64,000 nt of DNA from Toxorhynchites rutilus septentrionalis (GCF_029784135.1 NC_073746.1:7270380-7334379), one strand, 5' to 3'; positions 22,672 through 33,155 are shown, counted from the first letter of the stretch. The notes: a model not told the origin generated them from the sequence alone. Numbers and translations: made by a program.

Positions 22672-23245
22672 CTGACTTACACTACAATTTCAATTTCTCA
22701 TTCAGCCCTCAAGCGCAAAAAAAAGTCTATCGAATCGTTGTCGTTTAAAGTGATAATACGAAATCATCAATGTAATCCCAACTAGCTTAGGAAGCCAAAT
22801 CACTCTCTCCACTGAATCGTTGTGAACAAACTTTGACGAAACGCACTAGCGGAAGCACCAGAACGAGTGAAAAAAAAAAATCAACAGTTGTGTCAAATAT
22901 TAAGGAACCACCTCACAGTACTAAAAAAAACAAACCGCAGCAAAATAAGAAACAAAAAAAAACATTCACCAATGAAAATTCAGAACAAATCGAAATGGTA
23001 CGAGAAAAAAACCATGGATTGGTAGAAAGCGCAACGATTGAAAGGAGTATTGATATTTTTATAAGTGTATTTTATCGTTTAAGCCTGAAATATAGAATCA
23101 CTTAAATCTTTTTGAATTCGTGTTCCTGTGTGAAAATTCCTTGAAGGTCTGTATTGAAATGGGAAGCTAGGATACCCACACGCAGATAGGTGCAAATAGG
23201 TTAATTCGGATGATTTTGAAAAGTTTTTGGGTGATTTTTAAATTT
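22672..23245. other. Intergenic; Lys-rich frame not called
   Basis: The 90-codon + frame at 22833-23105 is rich in Lys, Thr and Asn because the DNA is A-rich. It has no motif and no nearby signals. I treat it as chance. Confidence 0.4.
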
Positions 23246-24020
23246 TGTCGACGTAGGATTACGTCTTTCGGGAACATATTGCGGTACAAATTGGATATCG
23301 AAAATCGTGGAAATTATCCAATTTCAAACGCTTATTGCTCAGTCATTTCATGATGGATTGATGAAATTTTTGCGTCAATCGATTCCGGCACTCCATAACA
23401 ATTTTTTTATATTGAAGAAAATAATATATGTCATGAAACTAACCTTCGAACAATTGAGAAATCTCAACCCCTATCTTAACGGAAATATCGCCTTCTGTCG
23501 AAGTTGACGACACATTCGACGAATCCCTAACAGATACATCAAAGCCAAGCCACCTGGGGGGAATCGGCATTGCAAATACATAAAAGTAGGGGGAGCTTTT
23601 GCTCCCACCGAAATGTGTTCTCTAACAGAGACATCAAAACCAAGCTGCCTGGGGGAAATCGGCATTGCAAATACATGAAAGTAGGGGGAGCTTTTGTTCC
23701 TACCGAAATGTGTTCCCTAACTGAGACATCAAAACCAAGCTGCTTGTGGGAAATAGGCATTACAAAATCATGAAAGTAGGGGGAGCTCTTGCTCCCACCG
23801 AAATGTGTTCTCTAACAGAGACATCTAAACCAAGCTGCCTGGGGGAAATCGGCATTGCAAATACATGAACGCGTAGGGGGAGCTTTTGTTCCCTAACAGA
23901 AGCATTGAAACCAAATCATTATTAAAGAGTTTAGCAATGTAATTCTTCAAACATATCCAAAATCAACAGATAGCCTAACGGAATCCTACGACAACTCTGC
24001 GGTCGTGTCTCGGACACAAC
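23246..24020. repeat. GACGTAG-family repeat with internal tandem array
   Basis: The left end reads CGACGTAGGATTACGTCTTTC and the right end GAATCCTACGACAACTCTGCGG, an inverted relation like that of other copies (28545, 50411, 58018 for left ends; 432, 52590 for right ends). Most of the interior is the tandem array at 23527-23906. It has no transposase and appears to be a dispersed non-autonomous family. Confidence 0.6.
23527..23906 (+). repeat. 95-bp tandem repeat (four full units plus a partial)
   Basis: CTAACAGAGACATC recurs at 23527, 23622, 23717 and 23812, a period of 95 bases, with a shortened last unit beginning 23893. Each unit contains CTGGGGGAAATCGGCATTGC and AGTAGGGGGAGCTTTTG with few changes. 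The overlapping minus frames are translations of the repeat, not genes. A related unit occurs in 50720-50850 and 51990-52160. Confidence 0.9.
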
Positions 24021-24700
24021 CCTCCTGCGTTTTTTTTTATTTTTGCAACTTTATGATTAAATGACAAGTCGGAATTGAGACACATGGATGTCAATGTCAA
24101 AATAACAAAATTCAGAATGGCCGAGCTAAGGTAATCATATCGACCCTATTGGCAAGCACTGTATTCAGTGAATTGGCAAGCAATTCAATAACATTTATTT
24201 CTTTTTTACAAAATTAATGACTAAAATTATAGTCTATAATATAGCTATCAGCAAAAACTATTATAACTTTTAGCATTTGAAGTGAAATAATGAATTTACG
24301 GATTTACATCGAATCATTAATAAATCATTGTTGAAACGAAGACGCCTATTTTTACAAATGAAACTTAGGAGATAAATTTAAAATATATTTTTTGATCGTG
24401 CATTTAAAGTCTGAAAACCCCTTATTTTATTCCCCTGTTTTTGTTTTTGTTATTCTCTATTCAGTTGATAAAACGGCGTTGACATAAGATGTACAGTGAA
24501 TTAAAATTTCAATCGCGATTATTCCCGCGTGAATTTGAAAAAAAACGCGAAAATTGATCAAATTTACTGCGAAAAACGTTATTAAAATTGTCTTGTCCTG
24601 CAATATCTGACGAACAACTGAATAGGTGAGAATATTTCCCGTTATTTGATGTATTGAGGAAAAAGAGAAAATACTATGTTACTATTTATCTCAGTCAAAG
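24021..24700. other. Intergenic, nothing recognised
   Basis: AT-rich spacer between the tandem-repeat element and the copia remnant. No motif or repeat assigned. Confidence 0.4.
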
Positions 24701-24810
24701 AGTTGTGTTGTGTTTATGATTGTTTTGTAATTCTCCTTGTCCATCCGAAAGTCACTTTAGGTTGTGGGCGACGCGCGCTTAGGAAGCGCGGGGACCAATT
24801 AAAGTGTTAC

Positions 24811-24969
24811 GATGATGGAGGAAGTGCTTGAAGAACAAAATTTGCTCAGCTGCATCGAACGGGAGCTGGATATTTGGGATATTGCAGAAATTAAAGAGGA
24901 AACCAATGATAACACTGCTGTGAAGCAACAGAAAGAAGCAGCTGGTGAAAGACGGATCATGCAAGAGTA
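24811..24969 (+). pseudogene. Copia gag N-terminal remnant
   Basis: A frame starting near ACGATGATGGAGGAAG encodes MMEEVLEEQNLLSCIE and ends RRIMQE at a stop where an inserted repeat begins. Its position directly after the leader is where copia gag starts. The NTAVKQQKEAAG segment resembles the helical start of copia gag proteins. Family assignment depends on context. Confidence 0.4.
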
Positions 24970-25504
24970 GGGATACCATCTGTCCTGATTTAGCAAGACA
25001 TGTCCTGATTTTGAGATGCTGTTGGGGCGTCCTGATTTATTTTTCATATTCTTGCATTTGTCCTGTATTTTATAAGGAATTCAATTTTGTTGACAAATCA
25101 AATATCGCCTTTCAATTTGCTGCAAACTCATGTAGTCTGCTCTCTTTTCACGCTCAATAAAACGAATATCACTTCACCTCTGAACAGTTTTGTTTCGTTT
25201 CACGTTCATTTGTTTCATTCTTCACACTGAAGCGAAGTTATGAAATCGTCAAAATAATGATATATCAATATCATCCATAATATTGTTACAATAAATCTGT
25301 GTGGGCCCATTAAACGCATGTTTTTTTTTTTTTCTTTTGTTTTCTATCGAGTTCCCATAGATTCGATGTAAATTTTAGTAATACTTATTTAAGTGCTGAT
25401 TTGAGACCATTTCTTAGTGCTTACTGATTACCTGGGTAGTGCGTTAGATTCGAATTAAACTCCGTACATTCCGAAGGAACTGCGAATCAAATTGGATTCG
25501 TGAC

Positions 25505-26417
25505 AAGGCGTATTTGTTGGCTACTCTCCGAAAGGCTACAGAATATGGGATCCGAAAAAAGGAGAGATCGTCGTTGTTCGTGATGTGGTGTTTGTGGAAA
25601 CACCATTGAATACTGTTGATAATACTTCCTAACTATGAGGAAATACTGATGGATCGGATGATCGGTATGCTGAAACAGATGAGGATAATTCTGATGAAGA
25701 ATACGGAAGCTTTTTGGAAGATTCGGCTGTGGAAAGTTCGAATGTGGAAGCAGATCTAATTTAGGATGCAGGAGCGGAACCTTTAGTCGGTAATGCAGGT
25801 CGAATAGCTCGTAACCGGGAACCTCGTTGGTTGTTTGATGTACAGTTCAAGTCCTGTCCGAACGAGATTCATTGTGTGCATCCCAACGAATGCTTCGTTA
25901 CGTCAAGGAGACCCTGGATGTTGGATTGATTTTTCGGGTTGACGAGCGGTCGTCAATTTTGGGAGCATACTCGGATACTGATTGGGCGAACGATTTGATT
26001 GATCGTCGTTCCGTAACTGGTTTCGTATTTAAGTTATACGGTAGCACTGTTAGTTGGATAACACGAAAGCAAAAGACCGTTTCATTATCGTGTACGGAAC
26101 TGAGTTGCCAGTTTCGTGTACAGCAGCTTGTCACACGATTGCTTCGGGATCTTGGCTTGAGGATCGAGAATTCTATAACGGAAAATAAAGACAACCAGTC
26201 TGCTATTCGAATTGCAGAAGATTATCATGGCCACGGCAGACTGAAGCATGTCGCTACGAAGTACCACTTTCTGAAGGAATTGATACAGCAGGGTGTGCTT
26301 AACATCAAATTTGTCGGAACATCGGAGCAACAGGCTGATATAATGACAAAGGGACTACCGTCGTCCCCCTTCAAGCATTTACGTTCGTTGTTGGGACTTG
26401 GTCGACGCTGTGATTGA
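25505..26417 (+). pseudogene. Copia integrase tail and RNase H remnant
   Basis: The first part reads GVFVGYSPKGYRIWDPKKG and DVVFVET, the conserved C-terminal part of copia integrase. After an acidic linker with stops, the frame at 25872-26417 reads RMLRYVKETLDVGLIFR. It continues with the RNase H motifs YSDTDWANDLIDRRSVTGFVF, KQKTVSLSCTE and KHVATKYHFLKELI, ending ADIMTKGLP. The reverse transcriptase that should lie between is absent. The surviving RNase H frame of 181 codons is open, but the protein cannot be functional alone. Confidence 0.85.
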
Positions 26418-26424
26418 GCAGGGG

Positions 26425-26620
26425 TGTTGAGATGACAACCACTGCATCTTTGTTTGTCCCACCTTTATTATATGCACATGGTGTCTTTGGCTGATCTCTA
26501 TTTTCTTGACACTTCAAAAACCAACACGTGAGAATAAAGACACACTTTTTATCACTTGTAGTAAATCGCGTTTATAATCGTTTTGTATGTCTACTGGTCC
26601 ATCCGAAACACTTTATTTTT
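26425..26620 (+). repeat. Copia 3' LTR
   Basis: Begins TGTTGAGATGACAACC right after a purine-rich tract and the end of the pol frame. Its last part (GCGTTTATAATCGTTTTG and GGTCCATCCGAAA) aligns with a 5' LTR remnant at 24705-24752. The exact right edge is uncertain. Confidence 0.6.
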
Positions 26621-26985
26621 ATTCATCACTCGTATTACATTTCAAAAGCATTCAATGAGATGATCGCCGAGAAAATCCTTTAATATTTCTCTAATAGATG
26701 ATCCTTTAATATTTCTCTAATATTTTTCAACCTGAGAAGGTTATACACTATTCCCACTTTCTATAAACGCACTTCCGATTTTCAAAGATCTCAAGGACCA
26801 GGAAAAAATTGACCAGTTTCATGTTTTTATTTCAAAAGAGATGTATTTAAAAACTTAAATCCATAACAAAAACGGTTACAATGTGTTAGCAAGAATTCAT
26901 GATTTGTGCTTATTTCATAAAAACCGGTTCCCACTTTCTATAAACGCACCGGCTGTTTTAAGGTGTTACTCAATGGGTTGACAAA

Positions 26986-27141
26986 GTGGAGGCGATCTGG
27001 CGTAGTGGTAACATCCATGCCTCTCACGCTAAAGGTCACGAGTTCAATTCTCACTCCCGACATTCTTCCAAAAAATGGAAGTAAAAGTGACGAACCAACC
27101 AAATGAGTTGAAAATCAGTATAATACAGACATAAAAAAAAA
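26986..27141 (+). mobile_element. tRNA-derived SINE with exact TSD
   Basis: TGGCGTAGTGG (A box) and GAGTTCAATTCTC (B box) are spaced as in tRNA genes, in a 156-bp unit starting GTGGAGGCGATCTGG and ending in poly(A). AATGGGTTGACAAA occurs directly before (26972-26985) and after (27142-27155), a 14-bp target duplication. The head resembles a tRNA but lacks a proper acceptor stem, so it is a SINE and not a tRNA gene. It is expected to be transcribed by RNA polymerase III. Confidence 0.88.
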
Positions 27142-27165
27142 AATGGGTTGACAAATTTTTGCATT

Positions 27166-28180
27166 TTAGTAGTCAGTTAGTCTTCCGCCACGCTCGATCG
27201 CCTGGAAAATCCGATTGGGCATGCTTTTGACCAAGTTCTTTATAGTTTCCATCTCAAATTTTTCCCAGGCCGCTGAAATTGCCAGTTTTAGTTCAGCTAT
27301 GCTGTTATACTGCTTTCCGTTGGCGTAGATTCATCGCACGATTATTCCCCAGATGTTTTCTACAGGATTAAGATCCGGGCTGCGGGCTGGCCACCACATC
27401 AGTTCAATTTTTCGGGACTCAAACCAGGATTTTGTCACTGAACTCGTGTGAATACTAGCGTTATCTTGCTGAAACTATGTAGTCTGGTGAACTCATTTTG
27501 CAAGATATGAATGCTAGGTTGAACTTTCCTTTGGCGCAAAATCCGATCCAGACCATCAAAGATCCTCCACCAAAGTTCCGCGTTGAGAAGTACATTTGTT
27601 CCTTCCGTGAATCTCTCCAATATCCCGTAAATCCATCGGGGCCATCCAGATTGATTTTTTTTTTCTAATCAGAAAAAATAACCTGAAGATGAATAAATAA
27701 AAATCACAAGTTCTAATAGCTTGTAATCGCATTGTAACATTTATCTGAGAAAAATACAGGCAATAACGAAGACTTTACCGTGTCCCACTGACGTGCCATG
27801 TTCACTTTTGCGAAATCCAAACGTTTTTGCTTGTGATCTGGTGTTAGATTCGGAACCTTGTGCATTTTAGATCGAATTATGTTGGGACTGGAGTGCAAAA
27901 CCTTACGAATAGTCTCATCCGCAACAGGTAGATCCAGCTCAGATTTGATCTTGGACACCAATGTTGGTGAATTCGACGCCAAATTCACAATTCTTCGTTC
28001 ATCCCGCACGGACAGCTTTGATTGTTTAGCCTTTCGTTTGGATGTTGCATACTTTCTCGGATTCTTCAAGAAGTTTCTTATCACCGAATCTGATCTACTG
28101 AGCCTACGGGCTACCTTTTCTCGTCGGTAGGCTTCGACCATTCCCCTTTCTCTTTCACTCAGAACACTTCCTTTTGGCAT
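27166..28180 (-). pseudogene. Tc1 transposase, DD34E, frameshifted
   Basis: The start is MPKGSVLSERERGMVEAYRR at 28180. It continues with HTH segments (LSRSDSVIRNFLKNPRKY) and LASNSPTLVSKIKSELDLPV, then HRSP-like SSPNIIRSKM. Near 27470 the frame gives QDNASIHTS (second Asp) and then RSPDLNPVENIW; 34 residues separate this Asp from the Glu, so DD34E. It ends RGGRLTDY at 27166, close to the full 338-codon length. Frameshifts and stops, for example around FFSDKCYN and in IIVRxIYANG, disable it. Tc1 transposases cut and paste DNA at TA. Confidence 0.85.
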
Positions 28181-28544
28181 TTTCAAGCAATGCGATCGAG
28201 AAAATTTATTCAAATTCAAAAGTTTGCCTGCATTTGCTCACTGCGTTTATAAATAATTTCGAAAACAGATATATCGTGTTTCTGACAGATGCAACGAACA
28301 CACTATCACTATTCAATGTGGAATATATATGATTCACTAATACTTACACGGTGACATGGTACACATGCTGATTAAAGCGTAATCATTCTTATTTGCGTAA
28401 AGTGGGGGTACGTTTATAGAATGTGGAAATAGTGTAGGGTGAAGTCCTGACTTAGGAGTTTGCCCATTTGAATTGGTCCAAATCCCCTGAGGAGGATGAT
28501 AGTAATAGCTGTCATCCATAGTTATTATGCACAGAAAGATATGG

Positions 28545-29480
28545 ATAATTTTGACGTAGGACTACGTCTTTCTTTTCTATACCGGGGTGTAAAATCAAAG
28601 TTTGGAAAATTAAAGCGTTACGCCGGAGACCGAGATTTTGAGCGTTAATAGCTTCTAAACAACTGAACGAAATGGTATGATAAACACTTCATTCGAAAGA
28701 TAAAATGTCTACGCGTTATATACTTGTTACTTTTTCATCCAAAAACTTGTTTCAAAAGCCTTAAAATTGCTTTCAAAACAGGCTATTGAAATCACCAATC
28801 GGTATATAAGCGAGCGCCGCTCGGAATACACTCAGTTATAAATAAACTTGGTTACTGAATGATGTCACCAAGAGCCTGTTTGTGCACCTTAGGCCAGAAG
28901 GGAATCCATCAGGAGGAGTGATGCCACAAACGATTCAGCTTGAGACATCGGAGCAGCCGCCACACAAACAAACACATACACGCGCAGAACTCTTTTCGTT
29001 TGGTTTCCATTCAGCAGCGAGAAGATTTCGGAAAGATTTCATCGTTGCTGAAAAATAATCTGCCAGTTCCTCTTGGAATTGAGAAAAACATTCAAGCGAA
29101 AGAGTTTATTTTAATGTTTTCTATCCATATAACACGGCGACCAAATACATTTGGTTTAGTGTGTTTTCAATCAAGTGCCATCAACGAAAGACCACGTCTT
29201 TCGGCAATTTACTAGAGGTGCAATGAATCTGAAGAAGGAATCCCCGCTCTACGCGCACTGGACGTGATAAAGGACGAGCGAACGCAAAAATTATGTAGAC
29301 CGATTTGATGCAACAGATATTTTGTCTATTGGAAATGGAATACAAATCACATCAAAATACAAGCAATGTATTATGTATTATACAACTTTTGTGTGATTGC
29401 TTCTTTTGCTGAATATTGTGCCTCCAACGTAACGTTCTCGTTTTCGAAGTCTCCCAAATAATCATTTATTCATTCATTCA
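28545..29480. repeat. GACGTAG-family repeat copy
   Basis: Begins TTTTGACGTAGGACTACGTC, followed by TATACCGGGGTGTAAAATC. A shared body with CACTTCATTCGAAAGATAAA and GGCTATTGAAATCACC matches 50411-50680. The 3' part has GTGCCTCCAACGTAACG, shared with position 320. The 91-codon frame at 28940-29215 has no recognisable domain, though the sequence around it (CACCTTAGGCCAGAAGGG) is less AT-rich than its surroundings. A core-promoter-like pair lies at 28803-28837. Confidence 0.6.
28803..28837 (+). promoter_or_regulatory. TATA plus initiator inside a repeat
   Basis: TATATAAG at 28803-28810 is followed 31 bases later by the A of CTCAGTT, an arthropod-type initiator (TCAGT). The near-palindrome CGAGCGCCGCTCG lies between. 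The same layout recurs at 50635-50670 (TATACAAG, CGAGTGCCGCTCGG, CTCAGTT). Spacing is what TATA-Inr promoters use. No transcript is known. Confidence 0.55.
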
Positions 29481-29990
29481 GAATTCATCTAAAAAAAAGG
29501 TCCCATATAAAAAAAGTCATTAATTCTTAGTTTACCAAGAATACAGAGACAAAGAATATTAGAAATATGCAAACTTTATATTCCAGAACCTTTATCATCT
29601 GGTGATTATCTAGAAGGCCGTTATAAATTCTTCTCTTCGATAAAAGACCCGAAAAACACGCAACAACTGCATGGAATGTAAAAAATATGTTTGTTTCGAG
29701 CATACAGTTATGCTATGTTCTGATTCTTACTCCAATGAAACCACAATCGATTGATACGTTTTTGTATTATTTTATAGCTCTTTATACTTCCATGAATTAT
29801 ATTCAGTTGCTTACTTTTGATTAATAACAGAGAAAAAAACCAATTTCGTTATTTGTGTTGAAGTAACAAAAACTACTCTGTTTTGAGGAGGCTGAATTAG
29901 ATGATTAGAGATGTTTTAATACATAACATAGACGAGGAAAACATATTTTTTGGAGTTTTTTCATTAAATAATACCCTCTTCTAACCCTAA
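29481..29990. other. Intergenic, nothing recognised
   Basis: AT-rich spacer between the GACGTAG repeat and the Harbinger-like element. No motif found. Confidence 0.4.
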
Positions 29991-30657
29991 GGGCGATTAC
30001 ACATTATCCGGTTTCCGCCGGACCGGTTAGAATCCCAAATGGCAAATTTCGACCGTACCAACCTCTTCACGGCGCCGTGATGCAGCCGTCCACTGCGACT
30101 GCAATGTCCGGTGACCGGACAAGCATTATACGCGATGACAGTAGTATTGTGTCGACGTCTGGTACAGACACCGGTTTGGGAAAGTAAATCATTCTCTATG
30201 AGAATATCAGACCTTAAGACAGTTTAATTGTTCAAACTTTAAATGAAAATTTTTACTTTATATTATGTGATCACTTAAAACTCGTAATACTGATTCTTAC
30301 TTAACCATTTTTGTATAATTTTCTTGATATTGTCACTAAAACTCATCATTGTAATATGAAATTACTTGCAAAAGAACGTGTAACTCTATTGCATTAAGAA
30401 CATATTTTATAAGAAAATGTTAATTTTCATTCATAATTTTTATTTTTAAATATGTGTTAACTGCACCCGAAAATCAATTATCACTATCAATTCCCAAAAG
30501 CGGAGCACGAACCTCCACGCGAATTGACAGTTGTTTTCATGTCTGTTAGTATTAGTACAATTCAGGCAATTTTTCGCCCCATATATTAGTATGTGTGTGC
30601 CATTTGACGTTTGTTTGTTGATTTTGAAATCAAACAGAATTTGCAAGTGGTATGGAC

Positions 30658-31722
30658 TAGAGATGGGCAAAACAGTTCACTTTGATGAACGGTTCAGTCA
30701 CTAACCGTTCATATAAGTGAATCAGTTCTTTTGAACCGTTCTTTCGCTCTTTCGTCCAGTTATATTAAGAAAAACATAGAATGTTAGCTGAAACCCAACA
30801 TCAATAGACAGCTATTAATTGATATCGTTGAATTCATATTTTTGAAATTTAGTGGGGAAAGATGAGCTGCTTCTTCTTTAAAAGTCGCAAACTGTATGTG
30901 AAAACATGGTTATCGGCCGACATTTGATGCGCACAAAATATGTGCAATTTTTCATATTTTCTGTTTGGACAACACATAGGTTCCATGTAAGAACATTTTT
31001 CATAATGTTCATTCAGAGAAAAAAATCAGCAGCGATCTTCACTCACAATCAATCGTACAAACAATTACGATAACTCGTACACGCAATAGGCCATGCAATG
31101 GATTGAAAGCAACGAAAAACCTTTTTGCTCAATTTGCCCTCACTAGAAGATTTCATGTTTACCTAATTCATGCAACGCCCCAGCTTCCCCCAGATTTTTT
31201 TTTTTCTGATGATCAGGAAGTATATGAATGTTTCGCGGATTTAAAAAAAATACATGAAATTGAAAATATATAGCTTCGGTTTTAAAACTACGAAAATCTA
31301 ATTCAATGTTTAACCCAAAATTGAGTATACATCAACAAAATAAACCCTGCGTTATATGCATTTTGCTCGTAAATAACAATATCGTTTTATTTTTCTTACA
31401 AGCATAATCGTTCTATTGATTCCGTCCAGCGCAAATCAGTTCAGCTGCACTCGTTCGTTCACAAACAATTTGCCCGCAAATACTTCGTTCTCAAACAGTT
31501 CACTCTCAATCAGTTCTTTCCCATACAGTTCATTCGCAAACGGTTCACTCTCAATCAGTTCACTCGCAAACCGTTCTTACGGAATCAGTTCGTTCACAAA
31601 CCGTTCGCTCGCAATCAGTTCGTGGGGAGAACTACCTTTCCTTAAAAAAGAATGACCGCTCGTTCACTCTTTTCGGTGAACTCGTTCTTTCGTACCGTTC
31701 GTGAACGGTTTGCCCATCTCTA
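30658..31722. mobile_element. hAT-type MITE, copy A, exact 8-bp TSD
   Basis: GTATGGAC is at 30650-30657 and 31723-31730. The ends are TAGAGATGGGCAAAACAGTT on the left and, reverse-complemented, TAGAGATGGGCAAACCGTTC on the right. The right third is a degenerate tandem of about 15-16 bp units built on CAGTTC and TCGCAAAC (31430-31640). That array is why both strands show artificial Ser/Asn- or Glu/Leu-rich frames. No transposase. A close copy is at 50857-51981. Confidence 0.92.
31430..31640. repeat. Degenerate GTTC-rich subterminal tandem array (copy A)
   Basis: Repeats of the form CAGTTCACTCTCAAT and CCGTTCGCTCGCAAT run in one direction across about 200 bp, ending near the right TIR, whose own tip carries GTTCGTGAACGG. 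Likely an expanded array of transposase-binding sites; that role is inferred. Confidence 0.75.
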
Positions 31723-31977
31723 GTATGGACACTGAATTTTTTATTTCGCTTCTTTATTTAGCTGCAGTGAAAAATTTCAGTGATGAAAGTTTCTGCTCAA
31801 AGCGAAGCAATGATCACAGGCACACGAGGTCGTCATGGAGTGTTTTGCCATGGATTGTGTTCAACGGTGTGTAGTGTCTTCTGACAAATTAATCGAGCTA
31901 TTAAATTAACTTCTGTTTATGTTTAGCTCACAGCAACTACGAGTTCTTAAATTATCTTCCGTTTTTGTATTGTACAC

Positions 31978-32476
31978 AGATTCGCTACTGAACAAGTTCG
32001 ATGATGTCAAACAAATCTCCAACTGGTTCTTCAAAGGGCATATTTTGAGCGACTTTATCGAGATTTTATGAGGAGGACAGTCTTTGTTTATTTGAGCACA
32101 TCAAAAATAGCTCTCCTTATATTCTTATTGGGTATTTCAGACAGTTTGACCTAATTTGGGACGCGATCGACGACGAGGTGGTCGAGGCTCGGCTTGAGGA
32201 ACTCTAGCCCAAAATGTCCGATCTGTGATCGGTGATCGAGATGCCCGACACCGAAGCATCGGTTCTGTCATAACAAAATCACCCAAATCTCAAATTAAAA
32301 TATCTGAGTCAGGCATTCTTTGCCCAAGATCCACGTATAAATAGCTGTGCGTTGATTTGCTATGCGCTCGAGAAGCTACCGCTGCCCCAGGAGTAGGTGC
32401 TCGACGAATTGCGGCATATGCTGAGCCCGTTTCTGGACGAGGATCTGCGGATGCAGCAATGGGATAGCGTTTGAAT
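31978..32476 (+). pseudogene. Decayed coding sequence inside the Harbinger-like element
   Basis: Three protein-like stretches follow each other on +: DSLLNKFDDVKQISNWFFK, then RQFDLIWDAIDDEVVEARLE, then YALEKLPLPQE followed after a stop by VLDELRHMLSPFLDEDLRMQ. Stops and frameshifts separate them. AATAAA follows near 32549. The GC content and codon choice differ from the surroundings, suggesting a captured or retroposed host gene fragment. I do not recognise the parent protein. It may instead be an old TE gene of unknown type. Confidence 0.4.
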
Positions 32477-33059
32477 GAATCATTATGTTATTTTTAGGAA
32501 GGAATTATGTTATTTTAATCGTACAGATTTCTACTGTAATGGTGAAATAAAAAACACTCTAGAATGAATGGAAGGGCATATATTATCTCGTAGACAAATT
32601 CCAAGACAATCACAGGAAATGAACACATTACACATATAAATAAATAGTGCCGCTAGCTTCTTACGGAATGTTATTATTTTTTCGGTCTTAAAATTGTACA
32701 CTTGTTTCTGAGACTGTTGAACCAATATGTGGCAACAGAACGTGTGAAAAAATCATGCTATTTGTGTATGTTTAGAAACAAAATAACTGAGCGTATGAAT
32801 GACTACACCGCAACTGGACTAAATTTAGTTATTCTAAAGTGGGGCGGAAGTATTTACGATAGGTGCTGCAAGAACACCGTTATGATCCAGGATGCGCTAA
32901 TGCCGTGAGGGCTGCTCTTACTTTGACCATGCTCCTGATGTGCCACACAATATGAAAACGCTCGTGGTTGCCGCAGCAGCTGTGGTTTTAAAACTTTCGG
33001 TCTGCAAACAGCTGCATGTAGCCGGAATATTTGCAGCAATGTGTACCTGTCAATCCACT

Positions 33060-33155
33060 ATATAAATAAATGCATGCATGTCTATGTGAGAGATGTACAG
33101 TTTTGTGTAGTGTATTTGTATGTAAGAGATGTACGGTTTTGTGTAGCGCGAGGTC
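33060..33155 (+). repeat. Short tandem duplication
   Basis: A unit of about 39 bp with GAGATGTACAGTTTTGTGTA is repeated as AGAGATGTACGGTTTTGTGTA. It lies just inside the right end of the Harbinger-like element. Confidence 0.6.

Larger units (their letters stand above)
24700..26640 (+). mobile_element. Gutted Ty1/copia retrotransposon
   Basis: A 5' LTR tail near 24705-24752 (ending TTGTCCATCCGAAA) aligns with the end of the 3' LTR near 26568-26612 (GGTCCATCCGAAA). After the 5' LTR comes a GGTTGTGGGCGACGCGC leader and a Met-led gag start. The 3' LTR begins TGTTGAGATGACAACC at 26425, just after a purine run (GAGCAGGGG). Most of gag, the protease, much of the integrase and the whole RT are deleted. 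An unrelated insertion with two CTGTCCTGATTT-type blocks (24965-25080) interrupts gag. Confidence 0.75.
26744..28436 (-). mobile_element. Tc1-like transposon with intact ends, SINE inside
   Basis: Inverted ends begin TACACTATTCCCACTTTC (left) and TACACTATTTCCACATTC (right, reverse-complemented), with TATAAACG following in both. Each end starts with TA, the Tc1/mariner target. The core CCCACTTTCTATAAACGCAC is repeated internally near 26930, possibly a second transposase-binding site. The transposase reads on minus. The tRNA-derived SINE at 26986-27141 later inserted near the transposase 3' end. Confidence 0.85.

Noticed and set aside
22833..23105. Lys-rich 90-codon ORF
   Set aside because: Composition follows the A-rich DNA; no motif.
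23471..23773. Overlapping ORFs with repeated MPISPRQLGFDVSVREH-like text
   Set aside because: They translate the 95-bp tandem repeat and carry no independent evidence of coding.
23527..23906. CRISPR-like array
   Set aside because: Repeats are contiguous 95-bp units without unique spacers in a eukaryotic genome.
26990..27060. Free-standing tRNA gene
   Set aside because: A and B boxes are present, but there is no acceptor-stem pairing, and an A-rich tail plus TSD show a SINE.
31416..31655. Ser/Asn-rich 79-codon ORF, and a Glu/Leu-rich 63-codon one at 51665-51856 (-)
   Set aside because: Both are translations of the degenerate GTTC array inside the hAT MITE copies.
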